Source of the DNA: Lachnospiraceae bacterium
Lineage (GTDB): Bacteria; Bacillota; Clostridia; Lachnospirales; Lachnospiraceae
Direction: 5' to 3'
Assembly (NCBI GenBank): GCA_021199475.1
Contig: JAJQHZ010000055.1
Coordinates: 14,497 to 69,576, forward strand
DNA length: 55,080 bases
In this document: positions 34,536 through 43,985 of the stretch, piece after piece
How the letters are laid out: each line of letters opens with the position of its first letter
How positions within the stretch are numbered: position 1 is the first letter of the stretch
The notes under the pieces: generated by a model
Told to the model about the DNA's origin: nothing
Databases searched by the model: none
What the model saw: the letters and a program-made list of their open reading frames with translations, nothing else
Made by a program: the position numbers and the translations under genes

Positions 34536-36119
34536 ATGGTTTTTAGTTCTTTGGTTTTCATCAGCATTTTTCTCCCAGTGGTGCTGATATTGTACTGGAT
34601 TCTGCCGGGCGGAAGTGTTCGCCCGGCAGATGACGGCGGGGAGGGTGCGACCGGACTTTTCGCAAAGAACCTCCTTCTTTTGGCGGCCAGCCTGCTTTTT
34701 TACGCATACGGCGAACCGGTCTATGTGTTCCTGATGGTGATTACCGCCCTTCTGAATTATCTTTGGGCGAGGCTGCTGGTTCGGATGCCGACGGCCAGGA
34801 AGAGGATCATGACAGCCGCGGTCGTACAGAATCTGGGTGTGCTGGCTGTATTTAAATATGCCGGTTTTCTGGCCGAGCTCTGGAACGGGCTTGGCATTTT
34901 TGCGTTGCCGGTTCCGGAAATCGAGCTTCCAATCGGCATTTCTTTTTTCACCTTTCAGGCCCTGTCTTACGTGATCGACGTCTACCGGGGGGAAGTGGAG
35001 GCAGAGCACAGTGTGTTCCGCGTGATGCTGTATATTTCGTTTTTCCCTCAGCTGATTGCCGGCCCGATTGTCAAATACCATGACATCGCGGAAGAACTGA
35101 ATCACCGCAGTCTGACCATGGAAGGGGTGCTTACCGGCATCCGCAGATTCGCGGTCGGTCTGGCGAAAAAGGTGTTGATCGCCAACTATATGGCGGTGAT
35201 TGTCGATACGCTGTTTCTGGCAGAGGCGGCGGAAATGAATGTGTGCGTCGCCTGGCTGGGCGCGATTGCCTATATGCTGCAGATTTATTTTGACTTCAGC
35301 GGCTACAGCGACATGGCGATCGGTCTTGGCTGGATGTTTGGATTTCACTTTAAAGAGAACTTCAATTATCCCTACATAGCTTCTTCGATGAAGGATTTCT
35401 GGCGCAGATGGCACATCTCGCTGTCGACCTGGTTCCGGGAATACCTGTATTTTCCGCTTGGAGGAAACCGAAAAGGGAAGCTGCGTACCGGTGTGAATAA
35501 GGTGATTGTGTTTGCCTGCACCGGTATCTGGCATGGGGCGAGCCTGACCTTTCTTTTCTGGGGGCTGTATCACGGGTTTTTCCTGCTGATGGAGGAGTGG
35601 CTGCCGGCTCTGTGGGCAAACTTGACCGGACGGCTGCGGGGCACTGGAAAAGCTGATGCGGGCTCACAGAAGGAGCATGCAGTATCGGCTGGTGCGGGCC
35701 CACGAAAGGAGCGTGCAGTCTCAGCAGAAGGGGATGCCCGGAAGGCATCCGGCGCGAATAGCCGCGGCGGTTGGCTCGGGCGTTTCTTCGGGCACGTTTA
35801 TGTGGTGCTTGCGGTTATGATTGGATTTGTATTTTTCCGGGCGGAGACGTTCGCGCAGGGCCTCTTCTGGGTGAAGACCATGTTTACCGGTTTTACGTTT
35901 GACAATGCATCCATGCAGCTGTTTATGGCCATGCTTACTCCGCTGAATCTGACGGCGATGGCGGCTGGCCTGGTGGCTTCGACCCCTCTGCTGCGGCGCT
36001 TGGAAAAGAAAAAAGCCTGTCAGGCGCTTTCTTGGCCCGTGGCGCTGGTGCTTCTGGCACTTTCCATGCTCTGTCTGGCGGGAGGAACCTACAATCCGTT
36101 TATTTACTTCCGGTTCTGA
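34536..36119 (+). CDS. MBOAT family O-acyltransferase (AlgI/DltB-like)
   Basis: This polytopic membrane enzyme moves acyl groups across the membrane to an extracellular polymer. Signatures are the FFTFQALSYVIDVYRGE segment, the FDFSGYSDMAIGLGWMFG block, WRRWHISLSTWFREYLYFPLGG, and the catalytic GIWHGAS with His333. A stretch of about 45 residues (nt 35640-35775) in a cytoplasmic loop has no counterpart in the family; it contains two similar copies of an 18-residue hydrophilic unit (around EHAVSAG and ERAVSAE). The partner protein follows 6 bases later. Confidence 0.93.
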   Translation: MVFSSLVFISIFLPVVLILYWILPGGSVRPADDGGEGATGLFAKNLLLLAASLLFYAYGEPVYVFLMVITALLNYLWARLLVRMPTARKRIMTAAVVQNLGVLAVFKYAGFLAELWNGLGIFALPVPEIELPIGISFFTFQALSYVIDVYRGEVEAEHSVFRVMLYISFFPQLIAGPIVKYHDIAEELNHRSLTMEGVLTGIRRFAVGLAKKVLIANYMAVIVDTLFLAEAAEMNVCVAWLGAIAYMLQIYFDFSGYSDMAIGLGWMFGFHFKENFNYPYIASSMKDFWRRWHISLSTWFREYLYFPLGGNRKGKLRTGVNKVIVFACTGIWHGASLTFLFWGLYHGFFLLMEEWLPALWANLTGRLRGTGKADAGSQKEHAVSAGAGPRKERAVSAEGDARKASGANSRGGWLGRFFGHVYVVLAVMIGFVFFRAETFAQGLFWVKTMFTGFTFDNASMQLFMAMLTPLNLTAMAAGLVASTPLLRRLEKKKACQALSWPVALVLLALSMLCLAGGTYNPFIYFRF

Positions 36120-36125
36120 GGTGGT

Positions 36126-37508
36126 ATGATGAAAAAGACGTTTAAAATCGGATTCCTTGTATTGTTTTTATTGATCTGTATGATTCCTTCTCTGGGGCTT
36201 GTCGTGACCGGCATTTCGGATGGGCTTTCTGAGAGCGGGGAGGAGACGGTGTTTCCTTCGCTGAAGAATGTGGATGAGGAAGGAGAGAGCTGGAATCTTG
36301 ATTTCCTGAGTGATCTTGGAGACTGGTTTGAGCAAAAATTTGCGTTCCGCGAGGAGCTGGTCAGCGCGTATGGTCTGGTGACTGGGAAGGTGTTCGGGAC
36401 CTCCTCGCAGGAGCAGGTGATCGTAGGGACGGATGGCTGGCTGTATTTTACGGATACGCTTTCCGACTATCAGGGGACGGATCTGATGACGGAGCGGCAG
36501 CTCTTTGACGCGGCGCACACGCTCGCGATGATACAGACCTATGCGGAGCAAAATGGCATTGATTTTATCTTTACCATCGCGCCGAACAAGGCGTCTCTTT
36601 ACGATGAGCATATGCCTTACTATTACAGCAGCTTTTGCTCGGATGAGAACAATCTGAGCCATTTTCTCCCGTGGCTGGAAAGCGAGGGAGTCAATTATGT
36701 TGACTTGTACGCGGTGTTTGAGGAGCAGGATGAGGTGCTGTACCACGCGAGGGATTCCCACTGGAACAATAAGGGTGCGGCGCTGGCCGCGGATACGCTG
36801 CTGACCGCTCTCGGTCAGGAGCATGTCTCCTATGAAAATGCGGATTATGAGATCCGGACGGATTATATCGGTGATCTGGACGAGATGATCTACCCGTCGG
36901 CGGAGACTCCGGAGGAGGAGATATATTATGACCCTGAGCCGCAGTTTACCTATGTGAGTGAGGTTGAGAGCAATTACGACCGGCGGATCTACACGCTAAG
37001 TGATGCGGAGGGAAGCCTTCTGATGTACCGGGATTCCTTCGGAAACGCATTGCTGCCGTTCATGGCGGAGAACTATGGCAGCGCCTGCTTTACCCGGGAT
37101 CAGCCATATCAGCTGAACAGTGATCTTGCCTCGGGGGAATTCACGGCGCTGGTCATTGAGAGCGCGGAGCGCTTTATCCCGAATCTGGCCACAAATGCGC
37201 CATCTCTGGCTTATGGATATGTGGCGGATGAATCGGCGGATGATCTGGATTACACGGCGGACATCACAAACCTGGTGGCGGCGGAAGCGGGTGCCTATAC
37301 AAAGATTACCGGCACGCTTGAGGAAGGCAGCTATGAGGTAGACTCGCGAATTTACATCCGGATAAGCGGCGACATCTATTCTCTGACGTTTGAGGCATTT
37401 CCGTTTTCGCTCGAAGACGGGGCAGAGGGGTTTGTGCTCTACGTTGATAACACGTTTTTGGGCATTCTCGGCGGCGAGGAATATTCCTATGAGATGGGGC
37501 TTTCCTGA
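36126..37508 (+). CDS. AlgJ/AlgX-like SGNH acyltransferase partner (DHHW type)
   Basis: An N-terminal membrane anchor is followed by an extracellular SGNH-type domain that receives the acyl group from the MBOAT protein and places it on a surface polysaccharide. The Asp-His pair is in ARDSHWNNKG (Asp210, His212), and the serine is probably Ser304 in YRDSFGNALL. The final 80 residues form an additional beta-rich module. The ribosome site GAGGTGG overlaps the stop of the upstream gene; ATG 36129 is better spaced than 36126. The pair is a standard acylation module, and the polymer acceptor is unknown. Confidence 0.88.
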   Translation: MMKKTFKIGFLVLFLLICMIPSLGLVVTGISDGLSESGEETVFPSLKNVDEEGESWNLDFLSDLGDWFEQKFAFREELVSAYGLVTGKVFGTSSQEQVIVGTDGWLYFTDTLSDYQGTDLMTERQLFDAAHTLAMIQTYAEQNGIDFIFTIAPNKASLYDEHMPYYYSSFCSDENNLSHFLPWLESEGVNYVDLYAVFEEQDEVLYHARDSHWNNKGAALAADTLLTALGQEHVSYENADYEIRTDYIGDLDEMIYPSAETPEEEIYYDPEPQFTYVSEVESNYDRRIYTLSDAEGSLLMYRDSFGNALLPFMAENYGSACFTRDQPYQLNSDLASGEFTALVIESAERFIPNLATNAPSLAYGYVADESADDLDYTADITNLVAAEAGAYTKITGTLEEGSYEVDSRIYIRISGDIYSLTFEAFPFSLEDGAEGFVLYVDNTFLGILGGEEYSYEMGLS

Positions 37509-37637
37509 TCCGGGAGGGATGTTTTGGACATTGCAGCGCAGATCGGATGGGAGCCGCATGGCCTCTGTTATGGGTATATGATAGTATGTGATATTACGTT
37601 TTTGTGTCAGGATGCAGCTGGTATTTTGCATAAAAGC

Positions 37638-37683
37638 TATAGCTGCAAAAGGTACAGCTGCTAAAGGGTATAGCTGCCAAACG
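37638..37683 (+). repeat. Three tandem 15-16 bp units in the antiporter leader
   Basis: TATAGCTGCAAAAGG (37638-37652), TACAGCTGCTAAAGGG (37653-37668) and TATAGCTGCCAAACG (37669-37683) follow each other directly. The last unit ends 22 bases before the start codon. Each contains the palindrome AGCT. Confidence 0.7.
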
Positions 37684-37705
37684 ATTTGAGGGAGGAGTTT
37701 GTTTT

Positions 37706-39010
37706 ATGGTTAGCACGTTACTGTCCATTTCGATTGCAATCCTGGCGGGGCTTTTGATGACCCGCGTGTTGAAGCCGCTGAAGCTGCCGTCGGTCACCGC
37801 CTATCTAGTGGCCGGTGTGCTGATTGGTCCATACTGTCTGGGACGGGTGGATATTTCGGGTCTTGGCTTTCCTACGATGGAGAGTGTGGAAGACTTAAGC
37901 CTCGTATCGGATGTCGCTCTGGGATTCATTGCATTTGCGATTGGCAATGAATTTCGCCTGTCACAGCTGAAAAAAACAGGACGGCAGGCGACCGTGATCG
38001 GCATTGTGCAGGCATTGACCGCGACGCTGTTTGTCGATGTCGCGCTGCTGCTTGTGAGTGCGGCGACACATGGAAAACTGTCTGTGGCGCAGGCGATTAC
38101 GCTCGGCGCAATCGCGACGGCGACCGCTCCGGCCGCGACTTTGATGGTCGTGCGGCAGTACAAGGCAAAGGGACCGTTGGTGGATTTGCTGCTGCCAATC
38201 GTTGCGCTCGACGACGCGGTAGGTCTGATCGTGTTTGCGGTCAGCTTCGGGATTGCCAGAGCCATGGTGAGCGGTTCCTTTGATATGTTCTCGATTCTGG
38301 TCAATCCGCTGCTGGAAATTGTGCTGTCGCTCTTGCTCGGCGCGGTTCTGGGCTGGCTGCTGACGCAGCTGGAAAAGCTGTTCAACTCCAATACGAACCG
38401 TCTGAACATGTCGATTGCGTTTGTATTTCTGACGACGGCTCTTTCGATGCTTGAGTTCGAGGTCGGACCGGTGACCATCGGTTTCTCCTCTCTTCTGGTA
38501 TGTATGATGCTGGGGACCATGTTCTGCAATCTCTGTCCGCTTTCCGGCGAGATTATGAGCAAGACGGATAGCTGGACGAGTCCGCTGTTTGCCGCGTTTT
38601 TTGTGATCTCCGGCGCGCAGCTGGAGCTCGGAGTATTTAAAGATGGCACCATTGTTCTGATTGGACTGATTTATATCATCACCCGTTCCGCGGGTAAGTA
38701 CATCGGAACATTCCTTTCCTCAAAGGCGACAGGCTGCAGCGACACCATCTGCAAATATCTGGGGATCACGCTTTTGCCGCAGGCGGGCGTGGCGCTGGGA
38801 ATGTGTGTGACCGCGCAGCAGCTGGGCGAGCAGGGGGAGCTGATCCGCAACATCACATTGTTTGCGATTCTGATCTATGAACTGGTCGGCCCGATGCTGA
38901 CGAAGATGTCGCTGAAGCAGGCAGGCGAGATTCAGCCGATGAGCGAAGAGGTGAAGAACCGCCGTAAGATCAATCTGGAGAAGGCAAAGAAGGAACAGCC
39001 GGGAAAATAA
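37706..39010 (+). CDS. Cation/proton antiporter, CPA2 family
   Basis: The 434-residue protein has about eleven to twelve membrane segments in the Na_H_Exchanger fold, including the LPSVTAYLVAGVLIGP start and the LGAIATATAPAATL and IVALDDAVGLIVFAVSFG segments, where the Asp pair lies in the ion-binding helix. It has no cytoplasmic RCK domain, so it is not a full Kef channel. The likely role is Na+ or K+ efflux in exchange for protons. GGGAGGAG is placed well before the ATG, directly after the repeat array. Confidence 0.9.
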   Translation: MVSTLLSISIAILAGLLMTRVLKPLKLPSVTAYLVAGVLIGPYCLGRVDISGLGFPTMESVEDLSLVSDVALGFIAFAIGNEFRLSQLKKTGRQATVIGIVQALTATLFVDVALLLVSAATHGKLSVAQAITLGAIATATAPAATLMVVRQYKAKGPLVDLLLPIVALDDAVGLIVFAVSFGIARAMVSGSFDMFSILVNPLLEIVLSLLLGAVLGWLLTQLEKLFNSNTNRLNMSIAFVFLTTALSMLEFEVGPVTIGFSSLLVCMMLGTMFCNLCPLSGEIMSKTDSWTSPLFAAFFVISGAQLELGVFKDGTIVLIGLIYIITRSAGKYIGTFLSSKATGCSDTICKYLGITLLPQAGVALGMCVTAQQLGEQGELIRNITLFAILIYELVGPMLTKMSLKQAGEIQPMSEEVKNRRKINLEKAKKEQPGK

Positions 39011-39133
39011 AATATGGGAAACACAAAGGAACGTCTTCGATGCCTGCGCGAATAAGGCCGTATCTGGAAAAGACTGGATGAAAGACGGAACCAGAATAGA
39101 TGAAAAATAAACTCACAGGAAGGGAGCACGACA

Positions 39134-40075
39134 ATGGAAAACATGAAGCTTGACATTATCTGTATGGGAGAGATGCTGATTGATTTCACTCCGGGAAAAG
39201 AGGAGAGAAGCTATATCTGCAATCCGGGCGGCGCTCCGGCGAATGCTTGTATTGCGATTGCCCGAAACGGCTTAAAAACCGGATTTCTCGGCCGCCTCGG
39301 CAATGATGACTTTGGAAAGCTGCTGAAGCGGACGCTGGAGGAGAATCAGGTGGATGTGCTTCTGCCGGAGCTGACCGACCAGGCGGTGACGACACTGGCA
39401 TTTGTGACGTTGTACGAGGGCGGCGAGCGGTCGTTTACCTTCGTGCGCAAGCCGGGCGCGGATATTCTGCTGGATGCGTCGGATGTTGAGGAAGATGTCA
39501 TCCGAAGCGCGAAAATCCTGCACTGCGGTTCGGTAGGCATGTCGGCAAATCCGAGCAGGAACGCACATTTTGCCGCGATGGAGATGGCAAAGAAAAATGG
39601 GAAGCTGGTCAGCTATGACGTGAATTACCGCAACATGATCTGGAGCTTTGAGGATGCGAAGGCAGTCGTGGACCGCGTGTTCCCGTATGTGGATCTGTTA
39701 AAGGTTTCCGATGAGGAGCTGGATTTTGTCGGAGGCGAAGAGAATATTCCAACGCTGATGAAGGAGAACAACATTTCGGTTGTGATCGAGACGCTTGGCT
39801 CAAAAGGAGCGAAATACTTTTACGCCGGGTCCGAGGGAACGGTGGTCGGCAATAAAGTAAAGGCTGTGGACGCGACCGGCGCGGGCGATGCCTTCTGGGG
39901 CGGATTCCTCTCGAAGCTGCTGATGAGCGGTGTGACGACGGTTTCTGACTTGAACGAGGAGCTGGTCCGTGAGGCACTGGTATACGGAAACGCCTCCGGC
40001 GCTCTGTGTGTGCAGAAGATGGGCGGCATCCCGGCGCTGCCGACACGGGCGGAGATTGAGCGCTTTCTTGGCTGA
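39134..40075 (+). CDS. PfkB family carbohydrate kinase, fructokinase-like
   Basis: This is a ribokinase-fold sugar kinase (313 residues). It has the GGAPANACIAIARNG sugar-binding region, YDVNYRNMIW, and VDATGAGDAFWGGFL with the catalytic Asp in GAGD. Length and motifs match bacterial fructokinases. GGAAGGGAG lies upstream of the ATG. It stands between an antiporter and a peptidase, so its neighbours do not identify the sugar. Confidence 0.93.
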   Translation: MENMKLDIICMGEMLIDFTPGKEERSYICNPGGAPANACIAIARNGLKTGFLGRLGNDDFGKLLKRTLEENQVDVLLPELTDQAVTTLAFVTLYEGGERSFTFVRKPGADILLDASDVEEDVIRSAKILHCGSVGMSANPSRNAHFAAMEMAKKNGKLVSYDVNYRNMIWSFEDAKAVVDRVFPYVDLLKVSDEELDFVGGEENIPTLMKENNISVVIETLGSKGAKYFYAGSEGTVVGNKVKAVDATGAGDAFWGGFLSKLLMSGVTTVSDLNEELVREALVYGNASGALCVQKMGGIPALPTRAEIERFLG

Positions 40076-40215
40076 TACGATGTCACTTTTAGAGTAAAAG
40101 GAGCATCTATTGAAATACATCGATGTTAAGAGATTAAGATGAGGAGCAAAAACGCCTGGTGTCTGATGGTGTTAATCAGCGCCGGGCGTGTAAAAATCAG
40201 GAGTGTATAGAGTCT

Positions 40216-41934
40216 ATGAACGAGTATAAGGAAAAAATTGATTCCTATCTTGACAGCAAAAAGGAAGAAATGCTGGAGGATTTGAAAACTCTGGTGCGGA
40301 TTAACAGCCAGAAGGGAGCTGCAAAGGAAGGCATGCCTTTTGGGGAAGGTCCGGCGGCCGCGCTTTCGGCTGCGCGGCAGATGATGGAGCAGTATGGTCT
40401 GTGCGTGAGAAATTATGAGAATTATGTGGTGACCGGAGATTTGAAGGCTACTGATCAGACAGGTGAGTATCAGAGGAGTGATGGCTGCATCTGCTCGATG
40501 GATGGCTTTTCACTCCGACTGAATGACTCTGCTTCGAAGGTGGTTTTGCAGCCGGAGGAAAAAGAAGGGAATGGCGCAGCCGATTCCCAGAAGGGCCTTG
40601 ATATTCTGGCGCATCTGGATGTGGTTCCGGTGACGGAGGACTGGACGGTGACGCAGCCATTTGAGCCGAAGATTGTGGAGGACAGAATTTACGGGCGCGG
40701 CACTGCCGACGACAAGGGTCCGGCGATCGCGGCGCTGTATGCGCTGCGGGCAATCCGTGAGCTTGCGATTCCGATGAAAAAAGGGGTGCGTCTGATTCTT
40801 GGCTCCGATGAGGAATGCGGCTCGGGCGATCTGAAGTATTATTACGGAATCGAAAAAGAAGCCCCGTATACGTTTACCCCGGACGCGGATTTTCCGGTGA
40901 TTAACATTGAAAAAGGCCGGCTGGAGGCGCGTTTTCATACGGAGTATGGAGATACCGGGAGCACTGCGTCTGAGACTGCGATGCAGGCAGAGAAGGATGC
41001 GCAAAAGAGCCAAGCAGCACTGGCGGATACCGGAGCTTCGCGGGGAATGGCGTCGGGGCGCAGAGCCTCTGGGGTGCGTGTGTTAAGCCTCAAAAGCGGA
41101 GACAAGGCAAATGTAGTTCCGGGCAGGGCGGTTCTGGTGCTGGAGGGCTTGTCGGAAACGATCGTGCGTCAGGCCTCGGATGAGACGACGAATGAGACCG
41201 GGGTGATTTTCGAAATCGAGAAGCTGGACGATGGTGGCTTCGGTTCCGGCAACCATTCGGCAGAGAATCTGTTGCTGGTGAATGCCCGCGGTCAGGCGGC
41301 GCACGCCTCGACCCCGCAGGAGGGGAAAAATGCGCTGACCGCGACGCTGCGTCTGATAAAGAAGCTGGCCGCGGAGAAGGTATTCTCTTGTGATGGTGCC
41401 GATGCTGCCGGTCTTGACGTATTGCTGGCACTGGAGCGCCTGTTTCCCTATGAGGATACCTGCGGAAAAACGCTGGGTATTTACCGCGAGGAGGAGCAGT
41501 CCGGAGCGGTGACGCTGTGCTTCAGTATTCTGGATTATCAGCCGGGACATGTATGCGGTGCGTTCGATGCGCGGCTGCCGATCGGCTGCGATGAGGAAAA
41601 CACGAAGCAGCCGGTCATGAAAGCCTTTGCTGAAAACGGCATTCAGATGGAGGATGTGCCGATGACCCGTCCGCACTGCGTGCCGGGTGATTCGGACTTT
41701 GTTAGGATTTTGCTGGACAGCTATGAAACCTATACCGGCATAAAAGGAGAACCCCTCTCGACCGGCGGGGGAACTTATGTGCACGGCCTCGAGCGCGGTG
41801 TGGCATTCGGCTGCATGACGCCGGATGTCGACAATCATATGCACGGAGACGATGAATTTATGGTCATCGATACACTGATGATGAGCGCGAAAATTTTCGC
41901 GGACGCGATTATAAGGATTTGCAATGAGTTGTAA
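40216..41934 (+). CDS. pepV: M20 family dipeptidase, PepV-like, with inserted loops
   Basis: This zinc dipeptidase has LAHLDVVP (metal His), GRGTADDKGP (bridging Asp), GSDEECGSGD (catalytic Glu pair), the VNARGQAAHAS lid segment, and the late GGTYVHG His. At 572 residues it is about 100 longer than PepV. The excess lies in two hydrophilic segments at nt 40435-40594 and about 40950-41075; the second is rich in Ala, Gly, Ser and Thr and interrupts a conserved strand (…EYG then LKSGDKANVVPG). ATG 40216 is preceded by CAGGAG at about 12 bases; an upstream in-frame ATG at 40159 lacks a ribosome site. Confidence 0.9.
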   Translation: MNEYKEKIDSYLDSKKEEMLEDLKTLVRINSQKGAAKEGMPFGEGPAAALSAARQMMEQYGLCVRNYENYVVTGDLKATDQTGEYQRSDGCICSMDGFSLRLNDSASKVVLQPEEKEGNGAADSQKGLDILAHLDVVPVTEDWTVTQPFEPKIVEDRIYGRGTADDKGPAIAALYALRAIRELAIPMKKGVRLILGSDEECGSGDLKYYYGIEKEAPYTFTPDADFPVINIEKGRLEARFHTEYGDTGSTASETAMQAEKDAQKSQAALADTGASRGMASGRRASGVRVLSLKSGDKANVVPGRAVLVLEGLSETIVRQASDETTNETGVIFEIEKLDDGGFGSGNHSAENLLLVNARGQAAHASTPQEGKNALTATLRLIKKLAAEKVFSCDGADAAGLDVLLALERLFPYEDTCGKTLGIYREEEQSGAVTLCFSILDYQPGHVCGAFDARLPIGCDEENTKQPVMKAFAENGIQMEDVPMTRPHCVPGDSDFVRILLDSYETYTGIKGEPLSTGGGTYVHGLERGVAFGCMTPDVDNHMHGDDEFMVIDTLMMSAKIFADAIIRICNEL

Positions 41935-41958
41935 AAGGAATGTAAGGAGTAAGGAATC

Positions 41959-43716
41959 ATGGCCCTTGACGGCATTGTGTTATCAAATATCACTGCGGAG
42001 CTCTCCGAAAAGCTGACCGGAGGGCGCATCAGCAAAATCGCGCAGCCGGAGGCGGACGAGCTGCTGCTCACCATTAAAAGCCCGGCCGGGCAGTACCGGC
42101 TTCTGCTTTCCGCGAGCGCCAGCCTTCCGCTGATCTATCTCACGAATACGAATAAGCCGTCCCCGATGACGGCTCCGAATTTTTGTATGTTGCTGCGCAA
42201 GCACATCGCAAACGGACGGATTCTTCGTATCTGGCAGCCGTCGCTGGAGCGCATCATTCATTTTGAGATTGAGCATTACAATGAGATGGGCGATCTTTGC
42301 CGGAAGGATCTGATTATTGAGCTGATGGGCAAGCACAGCAACCTGATTTTCTGTGACGATACCGGCATGATCATTGACAGCATCAAGCATGTGGGAGCCA
42401 TGACCAGCTCGGTGCGTGAGGTGCTGCCCGGACGGCCGTATTTTATCGCAGTGACACAGCAAAAGCTGGATCCGCTTGCTACTTCGCAGGAGGAGTTCTG
42501 TTCCACTGTGTTTACCCGTCCGATGCCGCTTGCGAAGGCCATCTACACATCGTACACCGGCATCAGCCCGGTGATTGCCGAGGAGCTCTGTCACCGTACC
42601 GGGGCAGAGTCCGCGCAGAGTGCCAACACCATCGATGAGCTGACGCAGCTGCATCTTTTTCACACATTTGAGCTGATGATGGAGGATGTAAAGGAAAACC
42701 GCTATTCGCCCACCATCATCTATGAAAATTCGGATGAAAAAGCACCGGTGGAGTTTTCTTCCCTTCCGCTGTCGATGTATGAGGATTACAGCGCCCAGTA
42801 CACCGTTCGGCACTTTGACTCTCCGTCCCAAATGCTGGAGCAGTATTACGCGATGAAAAATACGGTGACCCGCATCCGACAGAAGTCCTCTGACCTGCGC
42901 CGCATCACCACGACCGCGCTTGACCGCTGCCGCAAAAAATACAACCTTCAGGTGAAGCAGCTTAGCGATACGGATAAGCGTGACAAATACCGCATTTACG
43001 GCGAACTGATCCATGCCTACGGCTACGATGTGCCGCCAAAGGCGAAAAGCTTTGAAGCACTGAATTATTATACCAACGAGATGATGACGGTCCCGCTCGA
43101 CCCGACCCTTTCCGCGCAGGAAAATGCGCAGAAGTATTTTGACAAATACAACAAGCTCAAGCGCACGTATGAGGCGCTGAGCGAGCTGGTGCAGGAGACG
43201 AAGGCGGAAATTGAGCATCTGGAATCCATCTGTACGTTCATGGATATGGCGCTCTCAGAGGAAGACCTGGTGCAGGTAAAGGAGGAGCTGACCGACGCCG
43301 GCTATATCCGTCGGCGTTATTCGGGGAAAAAGGTGAAAATCACCTCGCGCCCGTATCATTACATCTCTTCGGATGGATATGATATCTATGTCGGAAAAAA
43401 CAACTATCAGAATGACGAGCTGACCTTCCGCTTCGCCTCCGGCGGAGACTGGTGGTTCCACGCAAAGGGCGCCCCGGGCTCCCACGTCATCGTAAAGGCG
43501 AATGGAACCATGCCGCCGGATTCTACCTTTGAGGACGCGGCGCGCCTCGCGGCCTGGTACTCACAGAATCGCGGCGCCCAGAAGGTCGAAATCGATTACG
43601 TAGAAAAAAAGCATGTGAAAAAGCCGAATGGCGCAAAGCCCGGCTTTGTCGTGTACTACACCAACTATTCCATGATGATCGACAGCGAAATTTCACAGAT
43701 TAAATCCTGTCAGTGA
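41959..43716 (+). CDS. rqcH: RqcH, ribosome-associated quality control (NFACT family)
   Basis: RqcH binds stalled 50S subunits and adds C-terminal Ala tails to nascent chains. The 585 residues show an NFACT-N start (ALDGIVLSNITAELSEKLTGGRISKI), helical coiled-coil middle parts, and an NFACT-R domain (FASGGDWWFHAKGAPGSHVIVK). At the position of the Asp97-Arg98 pair of Bacillus RqcH this protein has Glu97-Arg98. The ribosome site GTAAGGAG is good. A strong terminator follows. Confidence 0.95.
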   Translation: MALDGIVLSNITAELSEKLTGGRISKIAQPEADELLLTIKSPAGQYRLLLSASASLPLIYLTNTNKPSPMTAPNFCMLLRKHIANGRILRIWQPSLERIIHFEIEHYNEMGDLCRKDLIIELMGKHSNLIFCDDTGMIIDSIKHVGAMTSSVREVLPGRPYFIAVTQQKLDPLATSQEEFCSTVFTRPMPLAKAIYTSYTGISPVIAEELCHRTGAESAQSANTIDELTQLHLFHTFELMMEDVKENRYSPTIIYENSDEKAPVEFSSLPLSMYEDYSAQYTVRHFDSPSQMLEQYYAMKNTVTRIRQKSSDLRRITTTALDRCRKKYNLQVKQLSDTDKRDKYRIYGELIHAYGYDVPPKAKSFEALNYYTNEMMTVPLDPTLSAQENAQKYFDKYNKLKRTYEALSELVQETKAEIEHLESICTFMDMALSEEDLVQVKEELTDAGYIRRRYSGKKVKITSRPYHYISSDGYDIYVGKNNYQNDELTFRFASGGDWWFHAKGAPGSHVIVKANGTMPPDSTFEDAARLAAWYSQNRGAQKVEIDYVEKKHVKKPNGAKPGFVVYYTNYSMMIDSEISQIKSCQ

Positions 43717-43852
43717 GCCATTTCGATTCTTTATCCCGTTGAGCAGTAAGCCAGGCAGCCGAAGTCATAAGGGCACTGAGTACCGGCCGAAGCGGAGTGT
43801 AGATCCATCAACAAGGCGGTCCTTCTTATAACATGGTTTGCACGGATAATAT

Positions 43853-43900
43853 ACCCCCGTATTCTGTCTGAATGCGGGGGTTTGCTTCTTTTTTTGCTTT
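43853..43900 (+). terminator. Intrinsic terminator after rqcH
   Basis: ACCCCCGTATT (43853-43863) pairs with 43871-43881 (11 bp with one G-U, 7-base loop), then a T-rich tract TTGCTTCTTTTTTT. Confidence 0.88.
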
Positions 43901-43985
43901 TTCCGGCATAGAATGAAATCGGGTATAAACAGACAGGGAACGAAATGATACGCTGCAAGAAGATTAAATGGACCAGGAGGAAGGA

